This document shows positions 27,389-35,352 of a stretch of 64,000 bases of DNA, in pieces. The DNA is taken from the NCBI RefSeq assembly GCF_013140855.1, contig NZ_JABBPG010000007.1, positions 1 through 64,000 of the forward strand, read 5' to 3'. Origin of the DNA: Pseudoalteromonas caenipelagi. Its GTDB lineage: Bacteria; Pseudomonadota; Gammaproteobacteria; Enterobacterales; Alteromonadaceae. The position numbers and the translations under genes are program-made. Each line of letters opens with the position of its first letter. The first letter of the stretch is position 1. A model generated the notes under the pieces. The model saw nothing but the letters and a program-made list of their open reading frames with translations, searched no databases and was not told the DNA's origin.

Positions 27389-27640
27389 TTAATCGTTTTC
27401 TGTGAGCTTCCATATTTTACTCTCATCTAAGTATGCTGTGCACATAAACCCACAGCCCCTGGTACAACAGTTTTCTTCGCGTATTCCACATAAACTTCCT
27501 TTGTCCCAGAGCTTTTTTGACTCTTGTTTAAACTCTGTATCAGTCATCTCTAACGAACGCCTTAAATTTGCGCCAGAGCTGCCTTTTCGGCCTGCATCTT
27601 CGAGCAATGAGATAATGGTGTTTGGGCAAGCTTGATCCAT
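27389..27640 (-). CDS. Small Cys-rich winged-helix-like protein (FeoC-like?)
   Basis: An 83-residue protein starting MDQACPNTIISLLED. The first 50 residues look like a winged helix (NTIISLLEDAGRKGSSG, ANLRRSLEMTDTEFKQES, KKLWDKGSLCGI), and they are followed by CCTRGCGFMC, a compact cysteine cluster suited to an iron-sulfur cluster or metal. This layout resembles FeoC proteins but no feoAB is nearby. It lies inside the operon between the DHDPS-like gene and the FNT channel gene. A longer frame to 27676 exists but lacks a better start. It could be a redox-sensing regulator or an assembly partner. Confidence 0.55.
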   Translation of the reverse strand: MDQACPNTIISLLEDAGRKGSSGANLRRSLEMTDTEFKQESKKLWDKGSLCGIREENCCTRGCGFMCTAYLDESKIWKLTEND

Positions 27641-27702
27641 GCCAGTACCTTCTATCAATAGGATGAAGACCTGCAAATACGAGCAGGCCTTATTATTTAG
27701 AG

Positions 27703-28581
27703 CTACACAAGGATATCTAACATGGCTTTGAGCCGCTTTTTCTCGGCAGGGTTAAGCGGTAACAATGGTTTTCTTGGGCTGCCGACTTCATTGCCTAACA
27801 GGGACAACCCAGACTTTACCGATGCAGCCAGTCCTGAGGTTACTATAAATTCCAAAAACTCATATTGCTGATAGAACAACCGCTGTGCTTCTTGGCTATT
27901 GCCATTTTTTACGGCGTCAAATAGCTGTTTCGGTTTGTCTCCTATTAAGCATGGGGCTGCTGTGCACCAGCCATTGGCACCAGCATTAAGCGCTTCTAAG
28001 GCCATGTGGTTACACCCGTTAAAAAATGGCACTTTGCCATTGGAGAGTGCAAATATTTTGTGCATCCGCTGAATGTCGCCTGTACTCTCTTTAATCATTG
28101 TCGCGTTAGTAATATTGTTTACCATTTTCAGCATAAATTCCGGAGACATATCTACGCCACATGTTGCAGGGTTGTTGTAGATCATGATGGGTAATTTTGT
28201 GGCATTTGAAACAGCTTCGTAGTGTGAATGGATTTCCTCTTCGCTCAATTTATAGTAAGAGAACGGTGAAAGCATAATCATGTCGGCACCGATTTCATCG
28301 GCATACTTTGCGTAGTTAACAGCTTTATCTGTTGTTAGCTCTGCAATACCTATTATTACTGGTACTCTATTGGCTACATGCTTTACAGTATAATCAGCAA
28401 CCAGCCTCCATTCAGACTCACTTAAATAGGCAGCTTCGCCCGCGCTGCCGAGTGCTGCGATAGCATCCACCTTCGCTTCAAGCAAAATATCTATTACGTT
28501 ACCAAGCTTTTCGAGGCTTACACTTTTGTTATCTTGGCTATAGGGAGTAACTGGGTAGCCAATAATTCCAGATAGGTTCAT
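27703..28581 (-). CDS. Dihydrodipicolinate synthase/N-acetylneuraminate lyase family aldolase
   Basis: A 292-residue class I aldolase of the DapA/NanA family. Motifs are GSAGEAAYLSESEW (GxxGE-type, about residues 45-58), YNNPATCGVDMS (the YNxP tyrosine) and the Schiff-base lysine in MIKESTGD. These enzymes condense or cleave pyruvate-type substrates. The biosynthetic dapA is usually separate, so this is more likely a catabolic retro-aldolase. The gene begins 10 bp after the class II aldolase stop, in an operon controlled by the divergent MocR gene. Confidence 0.87.
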   Translation of the reverse strand: MNLSGIIGYPVTPYSQDNKSVSLEKLGNVIDILLEAKVDAIAALGSAGEAAYLSESEWRLVADYTVKHVANRVPVIIGIAELTTDKAVNYAKYADEIGADMIMLSPFSYYKLSEEEIHSHYEAVSNATKLPIMIYNNPATCGVDMSPEFMLKMVNNITNATMIKESTGDIQRMHKIFALSNGKVPFFNGCNHMALEALNAGANGWCTAAPCLIGDKPKQLFDAVKNGNSQEAQRLFYQQYEFLEFIVTSGLAASVKSGLSLLGNEVGSPRKPLLPLNPAEKKRLKAMLDILV

Positions 28582-28591
28582 ATTGTGATCC

Positions 28592-29368
28592 TTATATACA
28601 ATCAGGGTGATTCTTTAGGGCTTGTCTGGCGTAATACGCGAAATTGACCTTGTTTCGCTTATCTGTCGAAGTCCAGTCGTGTGCTTCTTTTGCGAGTTCA
28701 GGCGGCAGCGGTTTAATATCCCCAACTGACATTGCCAGGAGCTGCAACTTTGCAGCACGTTCAATGAGGATGGCCAAGTTGCATGCTTCCTCTATGGTCC
28801 GGCCAGTGACAAGCTGGCCATGATGAGCCATGAAAATTGCACGGTTATTCCCCAGAGCTTTCGATATCAACTTACCTTCTTCATTGCCTACGGGTACACC
28901 TGGCCACTCCGCGATGAAAGAGCAGTCGTTGTAAAGCCCACTTGTGTCCATATGTGAAATAATCAATGGTGTACCCACCATTGACAGGGCTGCGACGTAG
29001 GTGGGGTGTGTATGGATGATACAGTTAACTTCAGGGTGCTCTTTGTAAATCCATGTATGGAAGCGATTTGCTGGGTTTGGCATAGCTGTACCATCAAGTG
29101 AATTTAAGTCTTGATCTACAGTAATCAGATTCGTAGCACTGATCTCGTCAAACCCCAGTCCAAATCTTTGTGTTAGAAAAGTATTTGGTTGTTCTGCACG
29201 ACTGGTGATCTGTCCGGCCAGGCCAGAATCATGGCCTTTATCAAATAGTATTCTGCAAGTTAGTGCTAGCTTTTCTCTTTCTGATAATCCGATGTCTTCG
29301 ATGAGCTTCTGCATATCACTCTCAGCACCGTGCATTAGGTCCTGTTTCGACTTTGTTGCTGTCTTCAT
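28592..29368 (-). CDS. Class II aldolase/adducin family protein
   Basis: A 258-residue protein with the metal-dependent class II aldolase (AraD/FucA) fold. Metal-binding histidines are visible in HTWIYKEHPEVNCIIHTHPTYVAALS, and MAHHGQLVTGRTIEEACNLAI supplies another; FMAHHG is a family hallmark. The larger frame reaches 29428, but ATG 29368 has a GAGAGGAAAG ribosome site. Members cleave sugar phosphates or decarboxylate hydroxy-acids; substrate unknown. First gene of the operon, divergent from MocR, whose operator sites overlap the promoter region. Confidence 0.87.
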   Translation of the reverse strand: MKTATKSKQDLMHGAESDMQKLIEDIGLSEREKLALTCRILFDKGHDSGLAGQITSRAEQPNTFLTQRFGLGFDEISATNLITVDQDLNSLDGTAMPNPANRFHTWIYKEHPEVNCIIHTHPTYVAALSMVGTPLIISHMDTSGLYNDCSFIAEWPGVPVGNEEGKLISKALGNNRAIFMAHHGQLVTGRTIEEACNLAILIERAAKLQLLAMSVGDIKPLPPELAKEAHDWTSTDKRNKVNFAYYARQALKNHPDCI

Positions 29369-29419
29369 ACAAGCTTTCCTCTCAAGCGGTTTTGACAATG
29401 TCAGTAAGATACCGCTAGA

Positions 29420-29464
29420 CTGGACCAATAATAAGGTCCAGAAATTTTATTTTATATGGTCCAG
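29420..29464. promoter_or_regulatory. MocR operator: one inverted and two direct GGTCCAG repeats
   Basis: CTGGACC at 29420-29426, GGTCCAG at 29435-29441 and GGTCCAG at 29458-29464. The first two face each other across 8 bp; the second and third are direct repeats 23 bp apart. MocR/PdxR/GabR regulators typically bind such direct-repeat plus inverted-repeat arrangements. The cluster lies between the divergent aldolase operon and the MocR gene, 18 bp before the latter's ATG. Confidence 0.75.
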
Positions 29465-29481
29465 ATGTAGGGGAGGGATAA

Positions 29482-30939
29482 ATGCTAAGGCCTTGGGATA
29501 CACAATTTTGGTTAGAAGACAGTCCAGGTAAAACTTTGCATTCAAAATTGCTGAACAAGCTTACCGAGGATATAAAAGACGGGAGACTAGCACCTGGCAG
29601 TATGCTACCTGGTTCGCGAACACTGGCTAAGCAACTTGGTGTTAACCGTAAAACTGTCCAGCAAGTATATGAAGAGCTTGAAGGACAGGGATGGGTGGTT
29701 ATTCGCCCAAAGTCAGGTACTTATATTTCACAAACATTGCCGGAACAAACGCTAACTTTGTCTAACGAACATGCAGTGAATAGTCAAGATAAAGCTAAGG
29801 CTACATCGCAGTTAGTCGAGATTTTGTATCAAGATGCTGTTTGTGCATATAGCAGGGAGATATCGGGGAACGATGGTACACCAGACTCTCGTCTAATACC
29901 CTATAGCTTGCTCGCGAGGACCTATAGAAAGGTGTGCATTAACCTCAGTCGCCATTCAAAGCTTGGCTATGGTGATCCTAGAGGTACCACTGAATTACGC
30001 CAATCAGTAAAAAAGATGCTATCAAGTGACAGGTTTATGAGTTGCTCAGATAAACAAATTTGTATTGTCAGAGGTAGCCAAATGGGGATTTATTTGGCTT
30101 CTCGAGTGCTAGACCCAAATAAAGGTGCAATCGTTGTAGAGGATCTTTGTTACCTGCCTGCAAGAGCTGCATTTGAATCAAATGGTTTTAAGATCATTAG
30201 TTGTAAAATTGACCAAAATGGATTAAGTATCGAGCATTTAAGAGAGATCTTGGGTAACTATACTATTTCTGCTGTTTATGTAACGCCACACCATCAATTT
30301 CCTACGACAGTATGCTTACCAATGGATAGAAGATTAGCACTATTAGAGCTATCTAAGTCACATAAATTTGCTGTGTTGGAAGATGACTATGATCATGAAT
30401 TTCATTACGATGGCAATCCAATTCCACCTCTTGCAAGTCTTCCACATTCGGAAAATGTTGTACATATTGGGTCTATGTCAAAGGTTTTTGCTCCCGGTCT
30501 CAGGCTTGGCTATATTGTTGCTGATCCAAGTTTTATTGAAAGAGCGGCACAAGAAATCGTTTTAATAGATAGGCAGGGCAATACAGTAACCGAAATTGTT
30601 CTTTCAGAGTTAATGGAATCCGGAGAAGTAAAACGACATATTCGGAAAATCCGAAAACAGTATCAAGCCAGAAGGGATTTTGCCGCAAGAGAGTTCAAGC
30701 GTATTTTTGGCTCAGGTGTCTCATTTTCGCTGCCAACAGGTGGTATGGCTATTTGGATTGACATTTCGAAGCTTGTCAACGGTAAGCTGTTAGATAGTCT
30801 CCCCGGTAGTGATTCAACGTTGAGTACACTTTATAAATATGATCAAATTTCACCAACACACCTTCGATTTGGGTTTGGTGCGTTAAATGAATCCGAAATA
30901 ACGCGCTCTGTTGAACAACTATCCGAAGTACTAAAATGA
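29482..30939 (+). CDS. MocR-family (GntR-HTH plus aminotransferase) regulator
   Basis: A 485-residue PLP-binding regulator. The N-terminal GntR winged helix (about residues 20-90: LTEDIKDGRLAPGSMLPGSR, then TLAKQLGVNRKTVQQVYEEL) is followed by a fold-type I aminotransferase-like domain with EDDYDHEFHYDG and the PLP lysine in GSMSKVFAPGLRLGY (about residues 330-345). Such proteins sense a PLP adduct of an amino acid or amine. A strong GGGGAGGG ribosome site precedes the ATG. It is divergent from the aldolase-DHDPS-FNT operon and has a clear triple repeat in the shared promoter, so it very likely controls that operon and itself. Confidence 0.92.
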   Translation: MLRPWDTQFWLEDSPGKTLHSKLLNKLTEDIKDGRLAPGSMLPGSRTLAKQLGVNRKTVQQVYEELEGQGWVVIRPKSGTYISQTLPEQTLTLSNEHAVNSQDKAKATSQLVEILYQDAVCAYSREISGNDGTPDSRLIPYSLLARTYRKVCINLSRHSKLGYGDPRGTTELRQSVKKMLSSDRFMSCSDKQICIVRGSQMGIYLASRVLDPNKGAIVVEDLCYLPARAAFESNGFKIISCKIDQNGLSIEHLREILGNYTISAVYVTPHHQFPTTVCLPMDRRLALLELSKSHKFAVLEDDYDHEFHYDGNPIPPLASLPHSENVVHIGSMSKVFAPGLRLGYIVADPSFIERAAQEIVLIDRQGNTVTEIVLSELMESGEVKRHIRKIRKQYQARRDFAAREFKRIFGSGVSFSLPTGGMAIWIDISKLVNGKLLDSLPGSDSTLSTLYKYDQISPTHLRFGFGALNESEITRSVEQLSEVLK

Positions 30940-31604
30940 ATTAGCCTCGGATAGGCTGCATTAATATAGTGTACGACTGATTCCCGATAAATCCGCGTGG
31001 TGGCATTGAGGCGTGCTAGCTCAGGCTTAAATACTCCAGTATGTTTGCACAATGCGATCAGAGTGAAGGCTTATTTCCTGTATTTTGATCAGGGTAAATA
31101 CTCTTTTATCTTCTTAGTTTTATTGACACCATACAAAAGGTATCGAAAAGCATACCTTTCTGTAAAGCGCTGCTCATTTAAGATGTTTTTAGCTCAATTT
31201 TTACTTAACTGATTCCGGGACTATTTAATCTGAAGATAATTCTCATACTTTTAAGCCAGGCAGGAGATACTTCCTAGTAGCCCTTTGCGCTTTTTCACTT
31301 CTTAAATAAGGTACAGTTTGAATCTACTTAGCTTACATTTTGAACCCTTCAAGATGCATTTACGTCACACTCCAGATTGAAAGTAAAAATAAACGCCATA
31401 AATTGGTGGCCAGACTTTAATTGGGCTTATTGTGTAATTCGTTATTGATCACTGAAGGAGTGAGCGTGGTTGCAACGGCTAGTATGCCTACCTTATCCTT
31501 GTGAGAAGGCAATTTACTAGATTAATAAACCTATGTTACGGGCAAACTTTATTGTTTATTCTGTTTATTACGGGCAAACTTTATTGTCCATCCACAAGTG
31601 ATTT
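30940..31604. other. 665-bp non-coding region with a direct repeat next to the IS
   Basis: No gene with coding character is seen. The last part holds two exact copies of a 20-bp word beginning TTACGGGCAAACTTT (31536-31555 and 31568-31587). They lie just before IS3 copy 2 and may be the remains of another element's end. Confidence 0.4.
31536..31587. repeat. 20-bp direct repeat with 32-bp spacing
   Basis: Two identical copies of TTACGGGCAAACTTTATTGT at 31536-31555 and 31568-31587, separated by a short T-rich spacer. They may be the end of a decayed insertion sequence or a duplicated target. Confidence 0.7.
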
Positions 31605-31673
31605 TGTCCACTTCCCTTAACATGAGACATGTTTAATTAGAGTTTTCTGTAATATCAAAATCAGGAGACAACG

Positions 31674-31943
31674 ATGAAAAAGTCACGTTTTACAGAATCT
31701 CAGATCATAGCTGTGCTTAAAGAAACCGATGCGGGTATGAAGGTTGAAGAAGTGTGCCGCAAGCATGGGATCAGTAGCGCCACTTACTACAACTGGAAAG
31801 CCAAATATGCCGGTATGGAAGCGTCAGATGTTAAGCGCCTGAAAGAGCTTGAAGAAGAGAATGCCAAGCTTAAAAAGAAGTACGTAGATGTCAGCTTAGA
31901 AAATCATGCGATTAAGGAGTTATTCGCAAAAAAGGGTTGGTGA
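31674..31943 (+). CDS. IS3-family transposase OrfA, copy 2
   Basis: 89 residues, with HTH (SRFTESQIIAVLKETD, ATYYNWKAKYAG) and coiled C-terminus, preceded by GGAGAC. Several residues differ from copy 1. Overlaps orfB, and the A6G run just before the stop allows the -1 frameshift that makes the active OrfAB transposase. Confidence 0.93.
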   Translation: MKKSRFTESQIIAVLKETDAGMKVEEVCRKHGISSATYYNWKAKYAGMEASDVKRLKELEEENAKLKKKYVDVSLENHAIKELFAKKGW

Positions 31944-32782
31944 CAGCGCAGAAGCGAAGTAGCGCCAACACACTGGTTCAAGCGGGTTTAAGTATTCTAA
32001 AAGCGTGTAAGTTTGTGGGTATTGGTCGCGCTACCTACTACCGCTCAGAACGAGATTGGCGAAAGGCTGACGCAGCTGTCATTGATGCTATCAATGCAGA
32101 ATTAAAAAAGTCCCCCAGAGCTGGATTCTGGAAATGCTATGGTCGCCTTCGCTTTAAAGGTTATCCGTTTAACCATAAGCGCGTATATCGGGTGTATTGC
32201 CAAATGGGTTTGAACTTAAAGCGCAGAGTGAAACGCGTGCTGCCAAAACGAGTTGTGCAGCCATTGGAAGTTGTCGCTCAAGCTAATCATCAGTGGGCCT
32301 TAGATTTTATGCATGATTCTTTATACTGCGGAAAACGATTTAGAACGCTCAATATTGTTGATGAAGGCACTCGGGAGTGTTTGGCTATTGAAGTAGATAC
32401 TTCGCTGCCAGCGGAACGGGTTGTTAGAACACTTGAACAACTCAAAGCAGAGCGCGGTTTACCGAAACAAATTCGAGTAGATAACGGGCCTGAATTAATC
32501 TCAGCCCGTTTAACCGATTGGTGTGAAGCACATAACATAGAATTAGTTTATATCCAGCCTGGAAAGCCACAGCAAAACGGGTTTGTTGAACGGTTTAATG
32601 GCTCATTTAGACGAGAATTTTTAGATGCTTACTTGTTTGAAAGTATCAATCAAGTGAAAGAAATGGTGTGGTTCTGGCGATTAGATTACAACGAAGAACG
32701 CACACATGAAAGCCTTGGTGATCTGCCGCCCGCAGCTTACCGAGCAAAGTTGGAAAACTCTAGTTTACAGGTGTCTCACTGA
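31937..32782 (+). CDS. IS3-family transposase OrfB (DDE integrase), copy 2
   Basis: 281 residues. Integrase core with ALDFMHDSLYCG (Asp), RVDNGPELIS (Asp) and NGFVERFNGSFRREF (Glu). The typical Arg next to the catalytic Glu is kept here, in contrast to Cys in copy 1, so this is the copy more likely to be active. Confidence 0.93.
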   Translation: MVTAQKRSSANTLVQAGLSILKACKFVGIGRATYYRSERDWRKADAAVIDAINAELKKSPRAGFWKCYGRLRFKGYPFNHKRVYRVYCQMGLNLKRRVKRVLPKRVVQPLEVVAQANHQWALDFMHDSLYCGKRFRTLNIVDEGTRECLAIEVDTSLPAERVVRTLEQLKAERGLPKQIRVDNGPELISARLTDWCEAHNIELVYIQPGKPQQNGFVERFNGSFRREFLDAYLFESINQVKEMVWFWRLDYNEERTHESLGDLPPAAYRAKLENSSLQVSH

Positions 32783-32884
32783 CGGGGGAGTGGACAGTTT
32801 TCAATAGAATCTTAATCTTATATCTTGAAACATAACAAAAATTTAATTATTTCAGCAATATAATTACGAGAAGGAATTTTATGC

Positions 32885-33385
32885 ATGATGGAACGACACA
32901 CAGAACATTCTTCATTCAGAGAGAAGTTAATAGAGCACCTGTTTGTTGGTGAGCTACTAAAAATCGCTTGGAAAAATGGAGCTTGTGATTTGGAAGTGGC
33001 AAAACCAGAAGTTGATAACTCTGGTTATGATGTCATTTTAGAATCAAATCGACTTGTTAGGCATGTTCAGCTAAAGGCTTCATATAAAGGCGGTAAAACT
33101 TCTCGACAAAAAGTGCATGTTAAACTCGCTGATAAACCATCAGGCTGCGTCATCTGGATTTATTTTGACGAAAACACTCTTGAACTGGGGCCATTCTACT
33201 ATTTTGGTGGGAAAGCTGGTGAACCTCTGCCTGCACTTGATGGTGTTAAAATAGCAAAACATACCAAGGGTGATAGTGACGGGTTGAAAGCTGAAAGACC
33301 AAATATCCGAGAGTTGAACAAAGGGCAATTTCATCGCATAGACACTATTGCTAATGTCTATGAGGTGCTTTTTGGTGAAATATAA
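32885..33385 (+). CDS. PD-(D/E)XK nuclease-like protein of unknown function
   Basis: A 166-residue protein. The segment DLEVAKPEVDNSGYDVILE followed by RHVQLKAS (about residues 34-68) has the layout of a PD-(D/E)XK nuclease core: an acidic Glu, then the GYD aspartate and a QLK motif. The rest is mixed alpha/beta with no named domain. An AAGGA ribosome site precedes closely spaced ATG codons (32881 in another frame, 32885 and 32888 in frame). It is isolated between an IS element and the repeat region, with no methylase partner, so it may be an orphan defence or repair gene. Confidence 0.5.
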   Translation: MMERHTEHSSFREKLIEHLFVGELLKIAWKNGACDLEVAKPEVDNSGYDVILESNRLVRHVQLKASYKGGKTSRQKVHVKLADKPSGCVIWIYFDENTLELGPFYYFGGKAGEPLPALDGVKIAKHTKGDSDGLKAERPNIRELNKGQFHRIDTIANVYEVLFGEI

Positions 33386-33640
33386 GCAAGATATTCTTTG
33401 AAATGGCTCACAGAACGCCAATTTCGAGATTGCTCGTTTTACTCAAACGGTTATGATAAATAAATACCAAGAAACGAAATCTGAGTGAAAAATCAAAGGA
33501 ATTTAGCAGGTTAGAATTGTCTTCGTTCCAATTAAATTTTGGGGTTCCAGACACCCTCATTATATATGGGCCTGCTAGGCTACTTTGTCTTCGGTAGAAT
33601 TATGGGAAAACAGTTTGTGTTAGTAAAAACTGGTAATAAG

Positions 33641-34088
33641 ATCCTGACCTTCGTCAGGATGACGGAGTACTATAGGCGAGTGGAGTAGCCTAAAGCCGAT
33701 GTGAGTCGTACTAAACCGTCACTTGTCACCCAAAATCGGCACCGTCGCCTTGAACCGACATTCGTCGCCCTGAACTTGTTTCAGGGTCCTTGGGCCTAAA
33801 CTTCAGGCGCTATGTCTTCCTGAACTTGTTTCAGGATCTTCTTCAAATCCTTCAGCAGTGCTAAACAAGATCCTGACCTTCGTCAGGATGACGGAAGTGT
33901 ATCTGAACCTGTATTTGTCGTCTTGAACTGGCATTCGTCATCTTGAACCGACATTCGTCGCCCTGAACTTGTTTCAGGGTCCTAGGGCCTAAACATCAGG
34001 CGCTATGTCTTCCTGAACTTGTTTCAGGATCTTCTTCAAATCCTTCAGCAGTGCTAAACAAGATCCTGACCTTCGTCAGGATGACGGC
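33641..34088. repeat. REP-like palindrome cluster with a 193-bp duplication
   Basis: Two hairpin families alternate. Family A (ATCCTGAC-CTTC-GTCAGGAT) is at 33641-33660, 33870-33889 and 34063-34082. Family B (CCTGAAcTTGtTTCAGG) is at 33769-33785, 33819-33835, 33962-33978 and 34012-34028. The block 33749-33895 recurs at 33942-34088 with a constant 193-bp offset. Between them are GAACCGACATTCGTCG words, a third recurring motif. Such elements are typical of intergenic regions in this genus. Confidence 0.85.
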
Positions 34089-34588
34089 AGTGGTGTTTAG
34101 GGTGATGGGGTTGTTTGCGCCACTGTTAGTGGTTCAACAAGCACTTTGCCAAACAGGGGGTCAATAAAGCAAAGCTTATTAAAGAGCGACACCAAAGTGT
34201 CGTATTTAGAGGTGGTGCTTATACAGGCAAAAATATGTTTATTTTGCAATAAAACCTGGCCGTCAAAATAACCGACTATCTTTGAAATAAAATTTAACGG
34301 CTAAAAATTATTTACTTTATTTAAATAAAATATCTAGCTTTAAAATAAGTTGTTTATTTTTAAAATAGAAAATGCTGATTGATAGGTGTGTTTGTTTGCT
34401 GTTTGATATGTGTCTTAAATTATATGTGTTTAATGTTTATGGGTATTTTTGTTTTTAAAAGCATTTTTTTGGTATTTTGGTGTGTGTTTATCGGTTTGTT
34501 GTAAATGTGAGGTGTGTTTTTGTGCTTTTTTTGCAATAACGTTTTTGCTTGGTTTTTAAATTGTTCATTACTGTTTATTTAAAGATAG

Positions 34589-34617
34589 TTGACTGTATAT
34601 TGATAATCATATTAATA
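34589..34617 (+). promoter_or_regulatory. Candidate promoter of the biosynthetic operon
   Basis: TTGACT (34589-34594), 17 bp, then TTAATA (34612-34617). This would give a leader of about 140 nt containing a GCCAG-TTTGT-CTGGC hairpin (34636-34650). The -10 match is modest in very AT-rich DNA, so this is tentative. Confidence 0.35.
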
Positions 34618-34767
34618 TTTTTATATCGTTGTGTCGCCAGTTTGTCTGGCTAAAAAGCACAATATAAAAGGAATGCATAAAGGAATACGGTAGTGAGGGA
34701 AGACTTTATCAGTTAAGCTCAACCGTTTTTTCTCTAGGAATGAGGCAATGGGATTAGGAGTAAACCA

Positions 34768-35352
34768 ATGGAATTGACCAGCAAGGCACTGAGCGCCTTT
34801 CATTCAACTATCGACGATACAAATGCCGATGAGTTAGCTTACTTTGAGGCAAGTACAGATATTCAAAGAGCCAGAGGTCAGCAATTACTTAAGGATTACC
34901 TCAAGCTAAGTACGTCCACAACCGCTTTTTTGGAAGAAAAAGCACAGCAAAAAATCAGTGTACAGGTGCATAAGCAACTTCAAGCCGAAGATACCTTAAC
35001 GCGTCACTCTGTTTTATATCTAAAAAACCCAAATTCCCCTTTGCTTTATGCGGAATGCTTATTTGATTTGTCGTTACTCTGTGACACTCAAAAGCATGCT
35101 CTAATCGAACAAAACCTCACCATAGGCGATATTTTTGGGTGTGAACATTTGCGCAAAGTCGGTTCTCGATGTGACAGAGCCCAAACGCATAAGTACGAAC
35201 GTATTTTAGACGTTGTTGGACCTTATTATTTGCGCTCTTTTGACCTTTATTTTAAGCAGCATAAAATTGCTCAATTGCTAGAAGTAGTCAATGCACACAG
35301 TCTGTACCGCGTCCATCAATATGCAAAAAAAGGAACCGACGTTTATGCATAA
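34768..35352 (+). CDS. Chorismate lyase-like (UbiC/DUF98-type) protein
   Basis: First gene of the operon, 194 residues. The chorismate-lyase-type layout is visible: LKDYLKLSTSTTAFLEE (LxLsxSxTxxLE), KISVQVHKQ, then LTRHSVLYLKNPNSPLLYAECLFD with the conserved Arg and YAE, LTIGDIF (the PIGxiL position) and a final YLRSFDLYF...IAQLLEVVN. Chorismate lyases release 4-hydroxybenzoate (or 3-hydroxybenzoate in some) and pyruvate from chorismate. An AGGAG site lies 7 bp before the ATG. The adjoining ligase and carrier protein would activate the acid. Product identity is inferred. Confidence 0.65.
   Translation: MELTSKALSAFHSTIDDTNADELAYFEASTDIQRARGQQLLKDYLKLSTSTTAFLEEKAQQKISVQVHKQLQAEDTLTRHSVLYLKNPNSPLLYAECLFDLSLLCDTQKHALIEQNLTIGDIFGCEHLRKVGSRCDRAQTHKYERILDVVGPYYLRSFDLYFKQHKIAQLLEVVNAHSLYRVHQYAKKGTDVYA

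Larger units (their letters stand above)
31605..32796 (+). mobile_element. Complete IS3-family insertion sequence, copy 2
   Basis: The same 1192-bp element as at 7559-8750 but in the opposite orientation, with the same TGTCCACT...TGAGACA terminal inverted repeats. An A6G slippery run at 31928-31934 joins orfA and orfB. No clear target duplication is visible at its flanks, which could mean an older insertion or a rearrangement between copies. Confidence 0.92.
33386..34767. other. 1.4-kb repeat-rich and AT-rich spacer upstream of the biosynthetic operon
   Basis: The first part (33641-34088) carries palindromic repeats described separately. From about 34170 to 34620 the sequence is extremely AT-rich with long T and TTTAAAATA runs and no coding frame. 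This resembles H-NS-silenced or bent promoter DNA ahead of an acquired operon. The operon promoter probably lies near its end. Confidence 0.5.

Noticed and set aside
30997..31212. 71-codon ORF in the spacer before IS3 copy 2
   Set aside because: No ribosome site, AT-driven composition (Phe/Leu/Lys-rich) and no resemblance to any family.
7559..32796. Composite transposon formed by the two IS3 copies
   Set aside because: The copies are in inverted orientation and one insertion is clearly into an ISAs1 element with its own target duplication, so they are better explained as independent insertions, with a possible later inversion.
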